DNA of 64,000 nt from Rouxiella chamberiensis (GCF_026967475.1 NZ_CP114058.1:1488001-1552000); one strand, 5' to 3'; counted from the stretch's first letter, positions 30,542 through 40,251 are shown. Translations and numbers: made by a program. Notes: generated by a model not told the origin, from the letters alone.

Positions 30542-31900
30542 TTAACCTCCAAGCCCGTGGGCCGCGCGTCCGGCCCACGGCAGCGGCAGCGCGGGCAGCG
30601 TTTCCCAGGCGTCGCCGAGCACAAATTCACCCCGCTCGACGGCGTTGTCCAGTTGAGCCAGTTTAAGCGCAATCCAGGCAAAGGTATCGGCATTGTTCAG
30701 TTTCAGCACCGCCATCACCAGCGGTGAGGTCACTTTTTTAATGTTGAGAGGCCACTCAAGCGGATACATTCTGGCAGTCTGAAGCCTGGCGTCTTCCGTT
30801 TTAAGAACTCTGTTACTTAACAGCGAGAACTCGTATTGCAGATCGGTGGCATAGAGATAATCGCCGGTCCCTGCTGCATCACTGAAATGCGAAATCTCAT
30901 GCAACAGCGTTTTCTTCTGGCATTCGGCATTTCTGCCCAGTAATTGATTCGACAGTTGCAGGTGATGGTCTTTGTCGCAAGGACTGACAAAGGCGTTTAC
31001 CTCGCACAGCGTTCCCTGATGGAAAAATATTAATGCGTCTGCGGGATCCTTTGTGATGAGATCAATAATATCCCTGCATCGTGTTAACGATATTTTTAGA
31101 TAGCTCTTAATCAAGCTACGCTCTTTACTGCTCGATACGCCTAATCGGCCGAATAAAGACTGAATTGACGCGCTATATTTTTTATTCCCCAACACTTTTA
31201 TGGCGCTTTCGACATCTTTCTTCAACGCGGAGAGTTGCAGAAGCATTAATTCGCTATAAAGTGCATTCAAGTCGTCCTCGACCAAGGTCGCGTTGTCTTT
31301 GAACAGGAAGGTTTTTAGCCATAAATCGTGATTTTTCAGTGCGGTATGATTTTTTATATAAAATTGATTAAACGGGATGGCTAACATAAAGCACGTGTTG
31401 GTATCGCTGTGCGCAATGTCGGTGGCGTCCAGGCCGTCCAGATTCTCTTCCATACCCGTTAAAAAACGGCGAAATACGCCCTCCGCTGTTTTTTTGATAA
31501 TGTCTCTCGCCCCTTCCTTTACTCGCAACGTCGACATCTCATGAAGCCGCATAAGGTAATTTTGCTGATTATCCTGAATGTCGGGCGCAAGTTGATGAGG
31601 TAAACAGCGATTGATGGTCTGGGACAACAGACGCGCGCCATAAAAAAGGGTTACCGAGGCGGCAATGGCAATCAAGCCATATTGCCACACCTGCAAGGGG
31701 TGCGATTTATTAGTGGTTGTAGTAATCGAACGTTGAGTCGTTATCGACTCGGTAAAAGTATCGGCGATAAAGCTCGACATGACGGTGAGGCTATTATTGA
31801 TGGTCTGGAGATGCGGAGAAATACGGGTGTCGGGACGAACGCCCTGCCACACGTGATTTACCGGACGCGCGGAATTCAGCCTCTGAATGACATTGTCCAT
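30542..31900 (-). CDS. Membrane-anchored aspzincin-like (M35-type) metallopeptidase
   Basis: Protein of 452 aa with one clear hydrophobic helix near residues 72-92. The C-terminal part carries a zinc-protease motif: HEISH at residues 334-338, followed by GTGDYLY at 344-350. HExxH plus a downstream GTxDxxY is the signature of aspzincins (family M35, deuterolysin and lysine-specific metalloendopeptidases), in which the Asp is the third zinc ligand. Between helix and protease lies a largely helical region of about 240 residues without known motifs. I know of no E. coli counterpart. There is no Sec signal at the extreme N terminus, so delivery by a specialised secretion system, or a membrane orientation with the catalytic part outside, is possible. 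AGGAGG lies 11 bases before the ATG at 31900. It converges on the glucan synthase with 10 bp between stops. Confidence 0.75.
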   Translation of the reverse strand: MDNVIQRLNSARPVNHVWQGVRPDTRISPHLQTINNSLTVMSSFIADTFTESITTQRSITTTTNKSHPLQVWQYGLIAIAASVTLFYGARLLSQTINRCLPHQLAPDIQDNQQNYLMRLHEMSTLRVKEGARDIIKKTAEGVFRRFLTGMEENLDGLDATDIAHSDTNTCFMLAIPFNQFYIKNHTALKNHDLWLKTFLFKDNATLVEDDLNALYSELMLLQLSALKKDVESAIKVLGNKKYSASIQSLFGRLGVSSSKERSLIKSYLKISLTRCRDIIDLITKDPADALIFFHQGTLCEVNAFVSPCDKDHHLQLSNQLLGRNAECQKKTLLHEISHFSDAAGTGDYLYATDLQYEFSLLSNRVLKTEDARLQTARMYPLEWPLNIKKVTSPLVMAVLKLNNADTFAWIALKLAQLDNAVERGEFVLGDAWETLPALPLPWAGRAAHGLGG

Positions 31901-32049
31901 AACTTTACTGGCCTCCTGAGCTTTTCTCCTCAACGCTAATCGCTGTGGAGAGTGAGGCCATAATTACTCCAGGAAGTCTGCTTTGCGCTACAACTTCCAG
32001 CTCATTTACCGGTTTAACAATCACCAGCTATCAATCTTGCAAACAGGTT

Positions 32050-32082
32050 CCCCTTACCGCAGCACGCGGGCGCGATAAGGGG
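32050..32082 (-). terminator. Probable terminator after the GABA-type aminotransferase gene
   Basis: Eleven-base arms CCCCTTACCGC (32050-32060) and GCGATAAGGGG (32072-32082), with one G-T pair, just past the aminotransferase stop on the minus strand. The following T-tract is weak. Confidence 0.5.
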
Positions 32083-32088
32083 TGAGCG

Positions 32089-33357
32089 TTAGTCTTTCAG
32101 TACCTGCGTCAGGATGTCGAGCGCCTGTTTGAACTGCGCGTCGGGAATGGTCAGCGGATACAGGAAACGAATGACGTTACCGTGAATGCCGCAGCTCAGC
32201 AGCATCAGACCGGCTTCCAGCGCCAGACGCTGATAGCGGCGCGTAATATCGGCGGAAGGTTTACCGGTTTGCGGGTCGTTAAACTCTACCGCAACCATGG
32301 ATCCGCGCGCGCGGATATCGACAATCGCCGGGCAGGCCGCTTTCGCCTGCTGCAACACTTCCACCAGCTCGGCACCCAGTTTCTGTGCGCGTTCGCAAAG
32401 CTGCTCTTCCTCAATGATATCCAGCACCGCCAGCGACGACGCGACGGCCAGCGGACTGCCCGCGTAGGTGCCGCCCAATCCACCCGGCTCGGGCGCGTCC
32501 ATAACCTCGGCACGACCGACTACGCCAGAAATAGGCAGACCGCCGCCGAGGCTCTTCGCCATAGTGATAAGGTCGGCCCTTGCGCTGCCGTAATACTCCA
32601 TAGCAAACATCTTGCCGGTGCGCGCGAAGCCGCTCTGCACTTCGTCGGCTATCAGCAAAATACCGTGTTGATCGCACAGGGCGCGCAGACCTTCGACAAA
32701 TTCCTGTGGCGCAATATTGAAACCGCCCTCGCCCTGAATCGGCTCAAAGACGATAGCCGCCACATCCTGCGGACTAATGTCGGCGCGGAACAGGTACTCG
32801 ATACTCTCCAGCGCGGCTTCGACGCTCACGCCCTGCTGCGCGTTAGGATAGCGGGCATGGAACACGGAAGCCGGGAATGGCCCGAAGCCCTTTTTATACG
32901 GCAAGACTTTGCCGGTCAGCGCCATGGTCAACAGCGTGCGGCCGTGGAATGCGCCGGAGAACGTGATGACGCCAGAACGCCCCGTGGCCGAGCGAGCGAT
33001 TTTCACCGCGTTTTCGACCGCTTCGGCCCCGGTGGTAAAGAAGGTGGTTTTCGCCGCGCCTTCAACCGGTGCCAGCGCGTTGATACGCTCGGCGAGTGTG
33101 ATGTAACTGGCGTAGGGCACTACCTGATAGGCGGTATGCGTAAACAGCTCAAGCTGTGCCTTCACCGCTGCAACAACTTTCGGGTGGCGATGGCCGGTAT
33201 TCAGCACGGCGATGCCTGCCGTAAAGTCGATAAATTCACGGCCCTGTTCATCCCACAGCGTGGCGTTCTCGGCCTTGCCCGCGTAGAAATCGTACATCAC
33301 GGAAACACCACGCGGTGTGGCGGCTTTACGACGCTGTTCCAATTCGCTCTGATCCAT
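32089..33357 (-). CDS. gabT: 4-aminobutyrate aminotransferase (GabT/PuuE type)
   Basis: Class III PLP aminotransferase of 422 aa that transfers the amino group of 4-aminobutyrate to 2-oxoglutarate, giving succinate semialdehyde. Signatures: 'RRKAATPRGVSVMYDFYAGK' at the start, 'FFTTGAEAVENAVKIARSAT', 'FSGAFHGRTLLTMALTGKV', 'EPIQGEGGFN', 'LIADEVQSGFARTGK' and the PLP-lysine region 'ITMAKSLGGGLPISGV'. Length and motifs agree equally with GabT and PuuE; without gabD or puu genes nearby the choice is open. It is divergent from a MocR-family regulator (158-bp gap), as in the gabT/gabR pair. Confidence 0.88.
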   Translation of the reverse strand: MDQSELEQRRKAATPRGVSVMYDFYAGKAENATLWDEQGREFIDFTAGIAVLNTGHRHPKVVAAVKAQLELFTHTAYQVVPYASYITLAERINALAPVEGAAKTTFFTTGAEAVENAVKIARSATGRSGVITFSGAFHGRTLLTMALTGKVLPYKKGFGPFPASVFHARYPNAQQGVSVEAALESIEYLFRADISPQDVAAIVFEPIQGEGGFNIAPQEFVEGLRALCDQHGILLIADEVQSGFARTGKMFAMEYYGSARADLITMAKSLGGGLPISGVVGRAEVMDAPEPGGLGGTYAGSPLAVASSLAVLDIIEEEQLCERAQKLGAELVEVLQQAKAACPAIVDIRARGSMVAVEFNDPQTGKPSADITRRYQRLALEAGLMLLSCGIHGNVIRFLYPLTIPDAQFKQALDILTQVLKD

Positions 33358-33515
33358 TTTATAACCCCGACTCGCTAGTTTTATTAAGACACGCCTTGAA
33401 TGAATGGGTGGAGTGACGGGTTAAAAATCTCGCGCATCACTCACTTCCTCTTGCTTTTTTATCGTTAAACCGGTCCTATAATCCAGAGCCAGTTCTGTTT
33501 ATTTTGAGGTACCAA

Positions 33516-35003
33516 TTGCGCACGCTACTTTCCGATCTGATTATGCATCGTATTGGCTCCGTCACCGGGAGCCCTCTCAACAAGCGGCTGTATCAGGCAT
33601 TGCGGCAGGCGATTCTGGATGCCAGCATCTCGCCGAGCAGCCGCCTGCCCGCCTCGCGGGATCTCGCCAAAGAGCTGGGCATCTCGCGCAATACCGTGCT
33701 GGCCGCCTATGAACAGCTGCAAGCCGAGGGCTATATTCAGACACGTACCGGCAGTGGTACCTTCGTGAACGCCGATTTGCCGGAGGAAGGATTCAGCGCC
33801 GAGCAGGCTCGTCCGGTGACGCTGCCGGTGCGCAATCAGGTTCAGCTTTCAAAACGCGGTACGCAACTGCTGGGGCGCACCGGCGTCGCACCACACCAGT
33901 GGGGCGCCTTTATGCCCGGCGTGCCGGATGTGACCCGCTTCCCGCACGCCATCTGGCGCAAACTGCAAAACCGGCTTAATCGTAAACTGGACCCGCAATA
34001 TCTCACCTATTCGCGCCACGGCGGATGTTCGCCCTTGCAGCACGCGCTAACCGATTACCTGCGAATTGCCCGCTCGGTCAACTGTTCCCCGGAACAGATA
34101 CTGATTACGGCGGGTACGCACGAGGCGCTCGATCTGCTGGCAAAGGTGTTGTGTGATCTGGGTGACAGCGCCTGGATTGAAGAGCCGAGCTATTGGGGTA
34201 TTCGCAATATTCTGTCGATTAACGGGATTGAGATGCGCGCCATTCCGGTCGATGAAAATGGTATGGATCCGCCCGATGTGCTCGACGACGAAACACCGCC
34301 GCGCCTGATTTGCGTCACGCCGTCGCACCAGTATCCACTCGGTTCGGTGATGAGTCTGGCACGGCGGCAGCGCCTCCTGTCACTCGCGGTGCAGCACGGC
34401 AGCTGGATTGTCGAAGACGACTATGACAGCGAATTCCGCTACTCCGGCAGCCCGATTCCTGCGTTGCAGGGCTTGCAGCCCGATGCGCCCGTCATTTATA
34501 TCGGCACCTTCAGCAAGACGCTGTTTCCGGGAATGCGGACCAGCTACGTGGTGCTGCCGCGCAGTCTCGCAGCCAGACTCAAGATTGCCCATTCGGAGTT
34601 GTATCGCGGCGGCAACGGGTTGGCGCAACTCACGCTGGCGGAGTTTATTCGCGAAGGCCATTACGGCGCGCATATTCGCCGCATGCGACTTTCTTATGGT
34701 AAACGGCGAAATGCCCTGGCAAGGATGATTGAGCAGGAGCTGGGCAAAGATTTTCTCTGTGAATACAGCAGTGCCGGGCTGCATATGATTCTGGCGCTGC
34801 CGGATACGCTCGATGATGTTGCCCTGAGCGCCGAGCTTGAGCAAAAAGGCGTGCTGACACGCCCGCTTTCTGGTTATTTCATGCATAACAGCGCGCGCCG
34901 AGGGCTGATTCTCGGCTATGGCTGCGTCGAAATCCCGCAGATGGAGACGGCATTCACTACGCTTGTGGCCTGCCTCAAGGCGCGCGGCATCGTGCCTGCA
35001 TAA
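33516..35003 (+). CDS. MocR-family (GntR-HTH + aminotransferase-like) regulator
   Basis: Chimeric regulator of 495 aa. An N-terminal GntR winged helix ('LYQALRQAILDASISPSSRL', 'LGISRNTVLAAYEQLQAEGY') is joined to a PLP-binding aminotransferase-like domain with the PLP lysine in 'GTFSKTLFPGMRTSYVVLP'. Members such as GabR and PdxR sense PLP adducts and control the adjacent divergent aminotransferase gene. The TTG at 33516 is chosen because GAGG (33506-33509) lies 6 bases upstream and the resulting N terminus 'RTLLSDLI' is typical of the family. The likely target is the divergent GABA-type aminotransferase, so a GabR-like role is inferred. Confidence 0.9.
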   Translation: MRTLLSDLIMHRIGSVTGSPLNKRLYQALRQAILDASISPSSRLPASRDLAKELGISRNTVLAAYEQLQAEGYIQTRTGSGTFVNADLPEEGFSAEQARPVTLPVRNQVQLSKRGTQLLGRTGVAPHQWGAFMPGVPDVTRFPHAIWRKLQNRLNRKLDPQYLTYSRHGGCSPLQHALTDYLRIARSVNCSPEQILITAGTHEALDLLAKVLCDLGDSAWIEEPSYWGIRNILSINGIEMRAIPVDENGMDPPDVLDDETPPRLICVTPSHQYPLGSVMSLARRQRLLSLAVQHGSWIVEDDYDSEFRYSGSPIPALQGLQPDAPVIYIGTFSKTLFPGMRTSYVVLPRSLAARLKIAHSELYRGGNGLAQLTLAEFIREGHYGAHIRRMRLSYGKRRNALARMIEQELGKDFLCEYSSAGLHMILALPDTLDDVALSAELEQKGVLTRPLSGYFMHNSARRGLILGYGCVEIPQMETAFTTLVACLKARGIVPA

Positions 35004-35017
35004 TGCGATAATGCCGC

Positions 35018-35055
35018 TCGCGCGCGGAGACTTTTTGCAGGAATCCCGCGCGCGA
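35018..35055. terminator. GC-rich hairpin between convergent genes
   Basis: Perfect 10-bp arms TCGCGCGCGG (35018-35027) and CCGCGCGCGA (35046-35055) between the MocR-type and binding-protein stops. No T-tract is present, so termination is only a guess. Confidence 0.35.
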
Positions 35056-35084
35056 ATGGCCATCATGCATGAAATATCGTCGCG

Positions 35085-35864
35085 CTAGCTGCGCGGACTG
35101 ACATCGAACTTGAAATATTCTTTATTGAGTCTGGCAAAGGTGCCATCAGCTTTTATCTCGCCAATCGCTTTGTCGATTGCCGCCTTCAGCGGTTCGTCCC
35201 CTTTGCGCAAACCGAGTCCGGTGCCGTTGCCAAACAGCACTTTGTCATACACTTCCTTACCGTTTAGCTGAAAATTAGCGCCCTGCGGTTTGTCCAGAAA
35301 TGACGCGGTGGCCGATGCAGCATCGTCGAGACTGGCATCGAGTCGACCCAGCGCCAAATCGGCATAGATTTCATCGGGAGAGCCATAAGACACGACCTCG
35401 ACGCCCTTTGCGCGCCAATATTGATTGGCATAGGACTCAAACACCGATCCCTGCTGTACGCCGACGCGCTTGCCCTTGAGCGCCTCCGGTGTGGCGGAAA
35501 GCCCCGAATTTTTGGCGGTAACCAGATAAACCGGCGTGGTGAAAAGCGCTGAGGAGAAGGCTATAGACTTTTTGCGCTCCTCGTTGATTGAGAGTGAAGA
35601 CAGGATGGCATCGAATTTTTTGGCTTTAAGCGCCGGGATAAGGCCGTCGAAACTGTTTTCGACGAAGACGCACTTTACCTGCATTTTCTGACAGATGGCT
35701 TTGCCGAGGTCAACGTCAAAGCCGACAATCTGCCCCTGTGGCGTTTTGGATTCAAAAGGGGGAAACGTCGGGTCGATACCCAGTTTCAGTTCGGCGGGAA
35801 CCGGTGCCGCGAAAGCCTTGCAGCTTGCCATGACCATCAAAACCAACAGTGAAACTTTTTTCAT
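35085..35864 (-). CDS. Polar amino acid ABC transporter periplasmic binding protein (ArgT/HisJ type), orphan
   Basis: Family 3 periplasmic binding protein of 259 aa with a Sec signal peptide (cleavage after AFA near residue 20). It shows the family pattern 'LGIDPTFPPFESKTPQGQIV', 'FDAILSSLSINEERKKSIAF', 'GKRVGVQQGS' and 'YADLALGRLDASLDDA', the last close to lysine/arginine/ornithine-binding ArgT. The ATG at 35864 has GGAGAAGAG upstream. No permease or ATPase for amino acids is next to it; it lies 98 bp after sitD on the same strand and converges on the MocR gene. It probably docks onto a HisQMP-type complex encoded elsewhere. Confidence 0.9.
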   Translation of the reverse strand: MKKVSLLVLMVMASCKAFAAPVPAELKLGIDPTFPPFESKTPQGQIVGFDVDLGKAICQKMQVKCVFVENSFDGLIPALKAKKFDAILSSLSINEERKKSIAFSSALFTTPVYLVTAKNSGLSATPEALKGKRVGVQQGSVFESYANQYWRAKGVEVVSYGSPDEIYADLALGRLDASLDDAASATASFLDKPQGANFQLNGKEVYDKVLFGNGTGLGLRKGDEPLKAAIDKAIGEIKADGTFARLNKEYFKFDVSPRS

Positions 35865-35962
35865 CTCTTCTCCGTCGCGACCCATTTATCAGAATTGAAT
35901 TTGCCATCGTTGCGGCCTCTTCAACATAGCCTGACGGCAGTCAGAGAGATAATAGGCTTAAC

Positions 35963-36832
35963 TTATGATGCGCGAAGGCCAGAGGCATTTTTCTGTCTCT
36001 TCACGTCGCGATTGGCGAGGGTTTTGCGCACCAGATTGACCGTCAGCGCCAGCAGGAACAAGGCCGACTGCAGCACCACGATGGTCGGCCCGGTCGCGGC
36101 ATCGATGTAATAGCTGATAAAGGTGCCGCCAACGGCGGCAATAAGTGACGCGGTCACGGAAAGCATCATCATTCGACTCAATGTCTTGCACAGCAGAAAG
36201 GCCGTGATGCCCGGTGTAATCAGCATGGCGACCACCAGCACGACACCGACGGCCTGCAATGCCGCCACAATCGTCATTGCCAGCAGGCATAACAGCGCAT
36301 AGTGGTAAAACCGCACCGGCAGCCCGACCACCCTTGCCTGTATCGGGTCAAAGCAGAACAGCATCAAATCCTTGAATTTGAATAAGATGACGGCAGTGAC
36401 GATCGCCGCGATAATCAGCGTTTGCAGCATCTCGTCATCGGTTACGCCAAGCACATTGCCGAACAGAATATGACTAAGGTGCTGCTCGGTATCGACGCGC
36501 GAAAACATCACCAATCCCGCCGCGAACATGCCGGAGAAGACAATGCCCATCACCGAATCCTCTTTGACTCGGCAATGTTCCTTGATAAAGCCTGTCGCGA
36601 CCGCGCAAAAAAGGCCCGAGGCGAACGCGCCCACCGCCAGAGGAAGGCCGAGCAGAAAGGCGAGCACCACGCCTGGCAACACTGCGTGCGAGATGGCATC
36701 GCCCATCAACGACCAGCCTTTCAGCACCAGAAAACAGGAAAACAGGGCGCATACCACGCTTGTCGCGATGGCGGTCATCAGGGCGCGCTGCATAAACGGG
36801 AAGCTCATCGGCTCCATAATCAGCTCAAGCAT
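35963..36832 (-). CDS. sitD: Manganese/iron ABC transporter permease SitD
   Basis: Inner-membrane permease of 289 aa of the ABC-3 (metal) family with about eight hydrophobic segments. Typical motifs are '[20 protein letters not shown]', 'GIVFSGMFAAGLVMFS' and 'VVVAMLITPGITAFLL' in the C-terminal half. The start overlaps the sitC stop (TGATG). It ends the sitABCD operon, which imports Mn2+ (and Fe2+) across the inner membrane. Confidence 0.92.
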   Translation of the reverse strand: MLELIMEPMSFPFMQRALMTAIATSVVCALFSCFLVLKGWSLMGDAISHAVLPGVVLAFLLGLPLAVGAFASGLFCAVATGFIKEHCRVKEDSVMGIVFSGMFAAGLVMFSRVDTEQHLSHILFGNVLGVTDDEMLQTLIIAAIVTAVILFKFKDLMLFCFDPIQARVVGLPVRFYHYALLCLLAMTIVAALQAVGVVLVVAMLITPGITAFLLCKTLSRMMMLSVTASLIAAVGGTFISYYIDAATGPTIVVLQSALFLLALTVNLVRKTLANRDVKRQKNASGLRAS

Positions 36833-37689
36833 CAGGCATTTCTCCTGGCATCACGCACGCGTAAACGCGTGATTAGCCATCCACGTTTCGGCGCAAACAG
36901 GAAGGCGAGAATAAACAGGCTGGTTTGCAGCGTGACAATCACACCGCCGGTCGCGCCATCAAGAAAGTAGCTCAGCCACGCGCCCACGGCGCTGCTGAGC
37001 GCGCCGATGGCGACAGCAATAACAAGCAGGTGTGAAAACCGGTCGGTGAGCAGATAGGCGATGGCACCCGGCGTAATCACCATCGCAATCACCAGAATTG
37101 CGCCCACCGTTTGCAGGGCCGCCACGCTACAGGCGCTAAACAGGGTAAAGAAGATAATTTTCAGCTTGAGCGGTGAAAGGCCAATCGATACGGCATGGGC
37201 TTCATCGAAGAATACCGCCAGCAGATCGCGCCACACGACACAGAGCACCAGCAAGGAGACGCCGACGATAATCTCCACTTGCAGAATATCGGCCTCGTCG
37301 ATGCCGAGAATATTGCCGAACAGAATCGACTGCACGTTCACCGCCGTCGGATTCAATGACACCAGCAGCAGACCCAGTGCGAAAAAGGTCGAGAAAACAA
37401 AGCCGATAATCGCGTCTTCACGCAGGCGCGTGTAGTGGCGCAGCAGGGTCATCGACAGCGCGGCCAGAATGCCGGTGATAAAGGCCCCCACCGCATACGG
37501 AAAACCCAGTGCGTAAGCCCCGGCCACCCCCGGCACCACGGAGTGTGAGAGCGCGTCGCCCATCAGCGACCAGCCCTTTAGCATCAGATAGGCCGACAGA
37601 AATGCGCACACTGCGCCAACGCCCGCGCTGACCCAGATGGCCTTGACCATATAGTTGTACTGGAAGGGTTGCAGCAGCAGTTCGATCAT
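36832..37689 (-). CDS. sitC: Manganese/iron ABC transporter permease SitC
   Basis: Inner-membrane permease of 285 aa, paralogous to SitD. '[20 protein letters not shown]', '[19 protein letters not shown]' and '[18 protein letters not shown]' mark the ABC-3 family. The ATG at 37689 overlaps the sitB stop (ATGA), which fixes the start even though the frame is open further upstream. SitC and SitD form the heterodimeric channel for the metal. Confidence 0.93.
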   Translation of the reverse strand: MIELLLQPFQYNYMVKAIWVSAGVGAVCAFLSAYLMLKGWSLMGDALSHSVVPGVAGAYALGFPYAVGAFITGILAALSMTLLRHYTRLREDAIIGFVFSTFFALGLLLVSLNPTAVNVQSILFGNILGIDEADILQVEIIVGVSLLVLCVVWRDLLAVFFDEAHAVSIGLSPLKLKIIFFTLFSACSVAALQTVGAILVIAMVITPGAIAYLLTDRFSHLLVIAVAIGALSSAVGAWLSYFLDGATGGVIVTLQTSLFILAFLFAPKRGWLITRLRVRDARRNA

Positions 37690-38489
37690 TTGACCAACCT
37701 TACCGGTGACGGCGCGTTGGCAGCGGAAGGCGCATCGGGCGCGAAATAGGCCATGTTGCGCAGCGCGCCGCCGAAGGTAGCTTCCAGATTGGGGCGCGTA
37801 AAGGTGGTATCCAGCGGGCCGGTGGCGATCACGGTCTGATTGATAAGCACGACGCGGTCGCAAAACTCGGGCACGCTCGCGATATTGTGGGTCGAGACCA
37901 GAATCAGATGCCCCTCTTCGCGCAGTTGGCGCATCAGGTCGATGATGGCGTTTTCCGTCTGGATATCCACGCCGGTAAAAGGCTCGTCGAGCAGCATCAC
38001 CCGTCCTTGCTGGGCCAGCGCCCGCGCCAGAAACACGCGTTTTTTCTGACCGCCGGAAAGCTCCCCTATCTGTCTCCCGGCCAGTCCGTCCAGACCTACG
38101 CGGGCAAGCGCCGAATCAACCTGACGTTTATCCTCTTTGCCCGGAATGCGCATGAAATTCATCTTGCCGTAGCGGCCCATCATGACCACGTCCTGCACCA
38201 GCACAGGAAAGTTCCAGTCGACTTCCTCCGACTGCGGAACATAGGCAATCAGGTTTTCTTTTAGCGCCCTGGCCACGCCGACGCCGTCGAGCGTGACGCG
38301 TCCCTGCGTGGGTCGCAAAATGCCCATGATGGTTTTGAACAATGTCGACTTGCCGCTTCCGTTAACGCCCAGCAGCGCGCAGATAGACCCGCCGCCCAGA
38401 GTAAAACTGGCATCGCGAAGGGCTGTATGGCCGTTGTTGTAAGTGACGGCGATGTTGTCTACGATGAGGTCAAGTCGTGTCGTGTTCAT
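37686..38489 (-). CDS. sitB: Manganese/iron ABC transporter ATP-binding protein SitB
   Basis: Cytoplasmic ATPase of 267 aa. Walker [10 protein letters not shown] lies near residue 39, the signature ELSGGQKKR near 145 and Walker [13 protein letters not shown] near 165, which is the typical form in metal-type ABC ATPases. It overlaps sitA upstream and sitC downstream by 4 bp each, so the operon sitABCD is translationally coupled. Confidence 0.94.
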   Translation of the reverse strand: MNTTRLDLIVDNIAVTYNNGHTALRDASFTLGGGSICALLGVNGSGKSTLFKTIMGILRPTQGRVTLDGVGVARALKENLIAYVPQSEEVDWNFPVLVQDVVMMGRYGKMNFMRIPGKEDKRQVDSALARVGLDGLAGRQIGELSGGQKKRVFLARALAQQGRVMLLDEPFTGVDIQTENAIIDLMRQLREEGHLILVSTHNIASVPEFCDRVVLINQTVIATGPLDTTFTRPNLEATFGGALRNMAYFAPDAPSAANAPSPVRLVK

Positions 38490-39429
38490 TGTCCGAACCC
38501 TTCTGCAATGGTGCCTACGGTAACGTTCAGCAGGTCGATGTAGGTCGGCACGGGGCCGTTTGCCCCCGAGAGTGAATCGACATACAGCACGCCACCATAT
38601 TTCGAGCCTGTCTCTTTGCTCACCTGTCTGGCCGGTTTGTCCGAGATCGTGCTTTCGCTAAAAACCACCGGAACCTGTTGCTGCCTGACCAGGTCGATAA
38701 GCCGTCTAACCTGCTGCGGCGCGCCCTGCTCTTCGGCATTGATGGGCCAGAGATAGGCCTCCTTGAAGGCGTAATCTCTCGCCAGATAGCTAAACGCCCC
38801 TTCGCTTGTCACCAACCAGCGCTGCGCCTGCGGGATTTTCGCCAACCGTTCACGCAGCGGCGCATCAAGCTCGGCGATTTTCGCGGCATAGTTTTTTGCA
38901 TTCTGGTTATAGGTCGCGGCGTGCGCGGGATCATACCTGACCAGCGCGGCACGAATATTGTCGACATAAATCAGCGCATTTTTCGGTGACATCCACGCGT
39001 GCGGATTGGGAATGCCGCGATACGGCCCTTCCTTGATGGGCAGCGGCTCAATGCCCTCGGTCACCGTCGCGGAAGGCACATCCTTGATATTGGCGAAAAA
39101 GCGCCCGAACCAGCGTTCCAGATTAAAGCCGTTCCACAGAATCAGGTCCGCCGACTGCGTCTTGACGATATCGCGTGGCGTCGGCTGGTAGTCGTGTATT
39201 TCTGCCCCCGGCCGGGTAATGGACTCCACGGTTGCCGCCTCGCCCGCCACGTTTTGCGCGATGTCCTGTATCACCGTAAAGGTGGTGACGACCTTAAACT
39301 TCTTTTTTCCTTACCGTCCTCGGCCAGCGCATTGCCGCTTATCAGTGCAACAATCAGGCTCAGCAGTAACAACCGCAGTTGAAACGGTGAACGACTATAC
39401 AGCTTCAGAGCATTCAGGCATTTATTCAT
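38486..39429 (-). pseudogene. sitA: Manganese/iron ABC transporter periplasmic binding protein SitA, one frameshift
   Basis: Cluster A-I metal-binding protein. From the ATG at 39429 comes a signal peptide (hydrophobic stretch with LRLLLLSLIVALI, ending in ALA). At the T6 run 39303-39308 (A-run in the coding sense) one base is missing; adding it links the signal to 'KFKVVTTFTVIQDIAQNVAG', then 'GAEIHDYQPTPRDI', 'IPNPHAWMSPKNALIYVDNI' and '[19 protein letters not shown]'. The His in 'EIHDY' and 'PHAW', the Glu in 'FSES' and a C-terminal Asp are the usual metal ligands. Corrected length is about 314 aa, normal for SitA. An MntR-type operator lies about 50 bp upstream. Confidence 0.9.
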
Positions 39430-39480
39430 CGACACTCCCTGGCATCTTGCATGCAGCTAAACGAAGGTTTATTAAACAGG

Positions 39481-39496
39481 TATAGCACAGGCTATA
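39481..39496. promoter_or_regulatory. MntR-type operator between sitA and mntR
   Basis: Perfect dyad TATAGC-ACAG-GCTATA, flanked by AT-rich sequence. It matches the core of the E. coli MntR box (ATAGC and GCTAT half-sites). Position between the divergent sitA and mntR genes suggests Mn-dependent repression of sit, and perhaps of mntR. Confidence 0.7.
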
Positions 39497-39616
39497 TTAG
39501 TTAGCCAAAGCAAAGTTATCAAAAATTGGTGGTTGCTCCCACTTGGTTTACAATGCTTCACATTACTGCGAAGAATTTGGCCGTAGTGGTGAGGTTTTTA
39601 AATAAGTAAAAAGCCA

Positions 39617-40090
39617 TTGAGCAAGAAAAAGGCGGGCGTAGTGAAAAATAAGAAAGTAGGTCCATTGCTGGATGTGGAAGATCACGCTCAGGGCTTTTTA
39701 CAGGTGCGCGAAGCGCATCGTCGGGAATTAATGGATGATTATGTCGAGCTGATTTCGGATCTGATTCAGGAATTTGGCGAGGCGCGACAGGTCGATTTAG
39801 CCGCGCGTCTTGGGGTTTCCCAGCCTACGGTGGCGAAAACGCTAAAACGTCTGGCCAGCGCCGGACTGGTACGCCAGTTACCCTATCGCGGGACCTTCCT
39901 GACCCCCGAAGGCGAAAAACTGGCGGCGGAAAACCGCGAACGTCACAATATCGTTGAAGCCTTCTTCATCGCACTGGGTATCAGCCCTGAAACCGCCCGT
40001 CTGGATTCAGAGGGTGTCGAGCACCATGTCAGCGACGAAACGCTGGAAGTGTTTAAACGTTTTACCGAGCAGCAAAACGCGGCCAGATAA
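39617..40090 (+). CDS. mntR: Manganese-responsive regulator MntR (DtxR family)
   Basis: Metal-dependent transcription factor of 157 aa. The winged helix ('[20 protein letters not shown]') and the dimerisation helices with metal ligands ('[15 protein letters not shown]', '[13 protein letters not shown]') closely match E. coli MntR, including the N-terminal '[20 protein letters not shown]'. The TTG at 39617 is taken as start because its N terminus aligns with E. coli MntR end to end; the GTG at 39641 is an alternative. Mn-bound MntR would repress the divergent sitABCD operon through the dyad at 39481-39496. Confidence 0.92.
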   Translation: MSKKKAGVVKNKKVGPLLDVEDHAQGFLQVREAHRRELMDDYVELISDLIQEFGEARQVDLAARLGVSQPTVAKTLKRLASAGLVRQLPYRGTFLTPEGEKLAAENRERHNIVEAFFIALGISPETARLDSEGVEHHVSDETLEVFKRFTEQQNAAR

Positions 40091-40122
40091 CGTCCGTTCA
40101 GCAATACTCATAAATAAATCAT

Positions 40123-40163
40123 GAAAAAATCAGGAAGGCGTGAGCACCCTTCCTGATTTTTTT
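40123..40163. terminator. Strong bidirectional terminator between mntR and ampC
   Basis: Arms ATCAGGAAGG (40129-40138) and CCTTCCTGAT (40148-40157), with an A-run before and a run of seven T after. It ends mntR transcription and lies about 90 bp upstream of the beta-lactamase start. Confidence 0.85.
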
Positions 40164-40251
40164 GGATTTTTCGTAGACTGGTTGGCTAATTTCCGTGCTT
40201 TTTGTGTTCCGACGCTTCCTATGCCACTTTTTTAACAAGGACTTCAATACG

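Noticed and set aside
32182..33378. 398-codon open frame on the plus strand
   Set aside because: It is the antisense shadow of the GABA-type aminotransferase; composition is Arg/His-rich without motifs.
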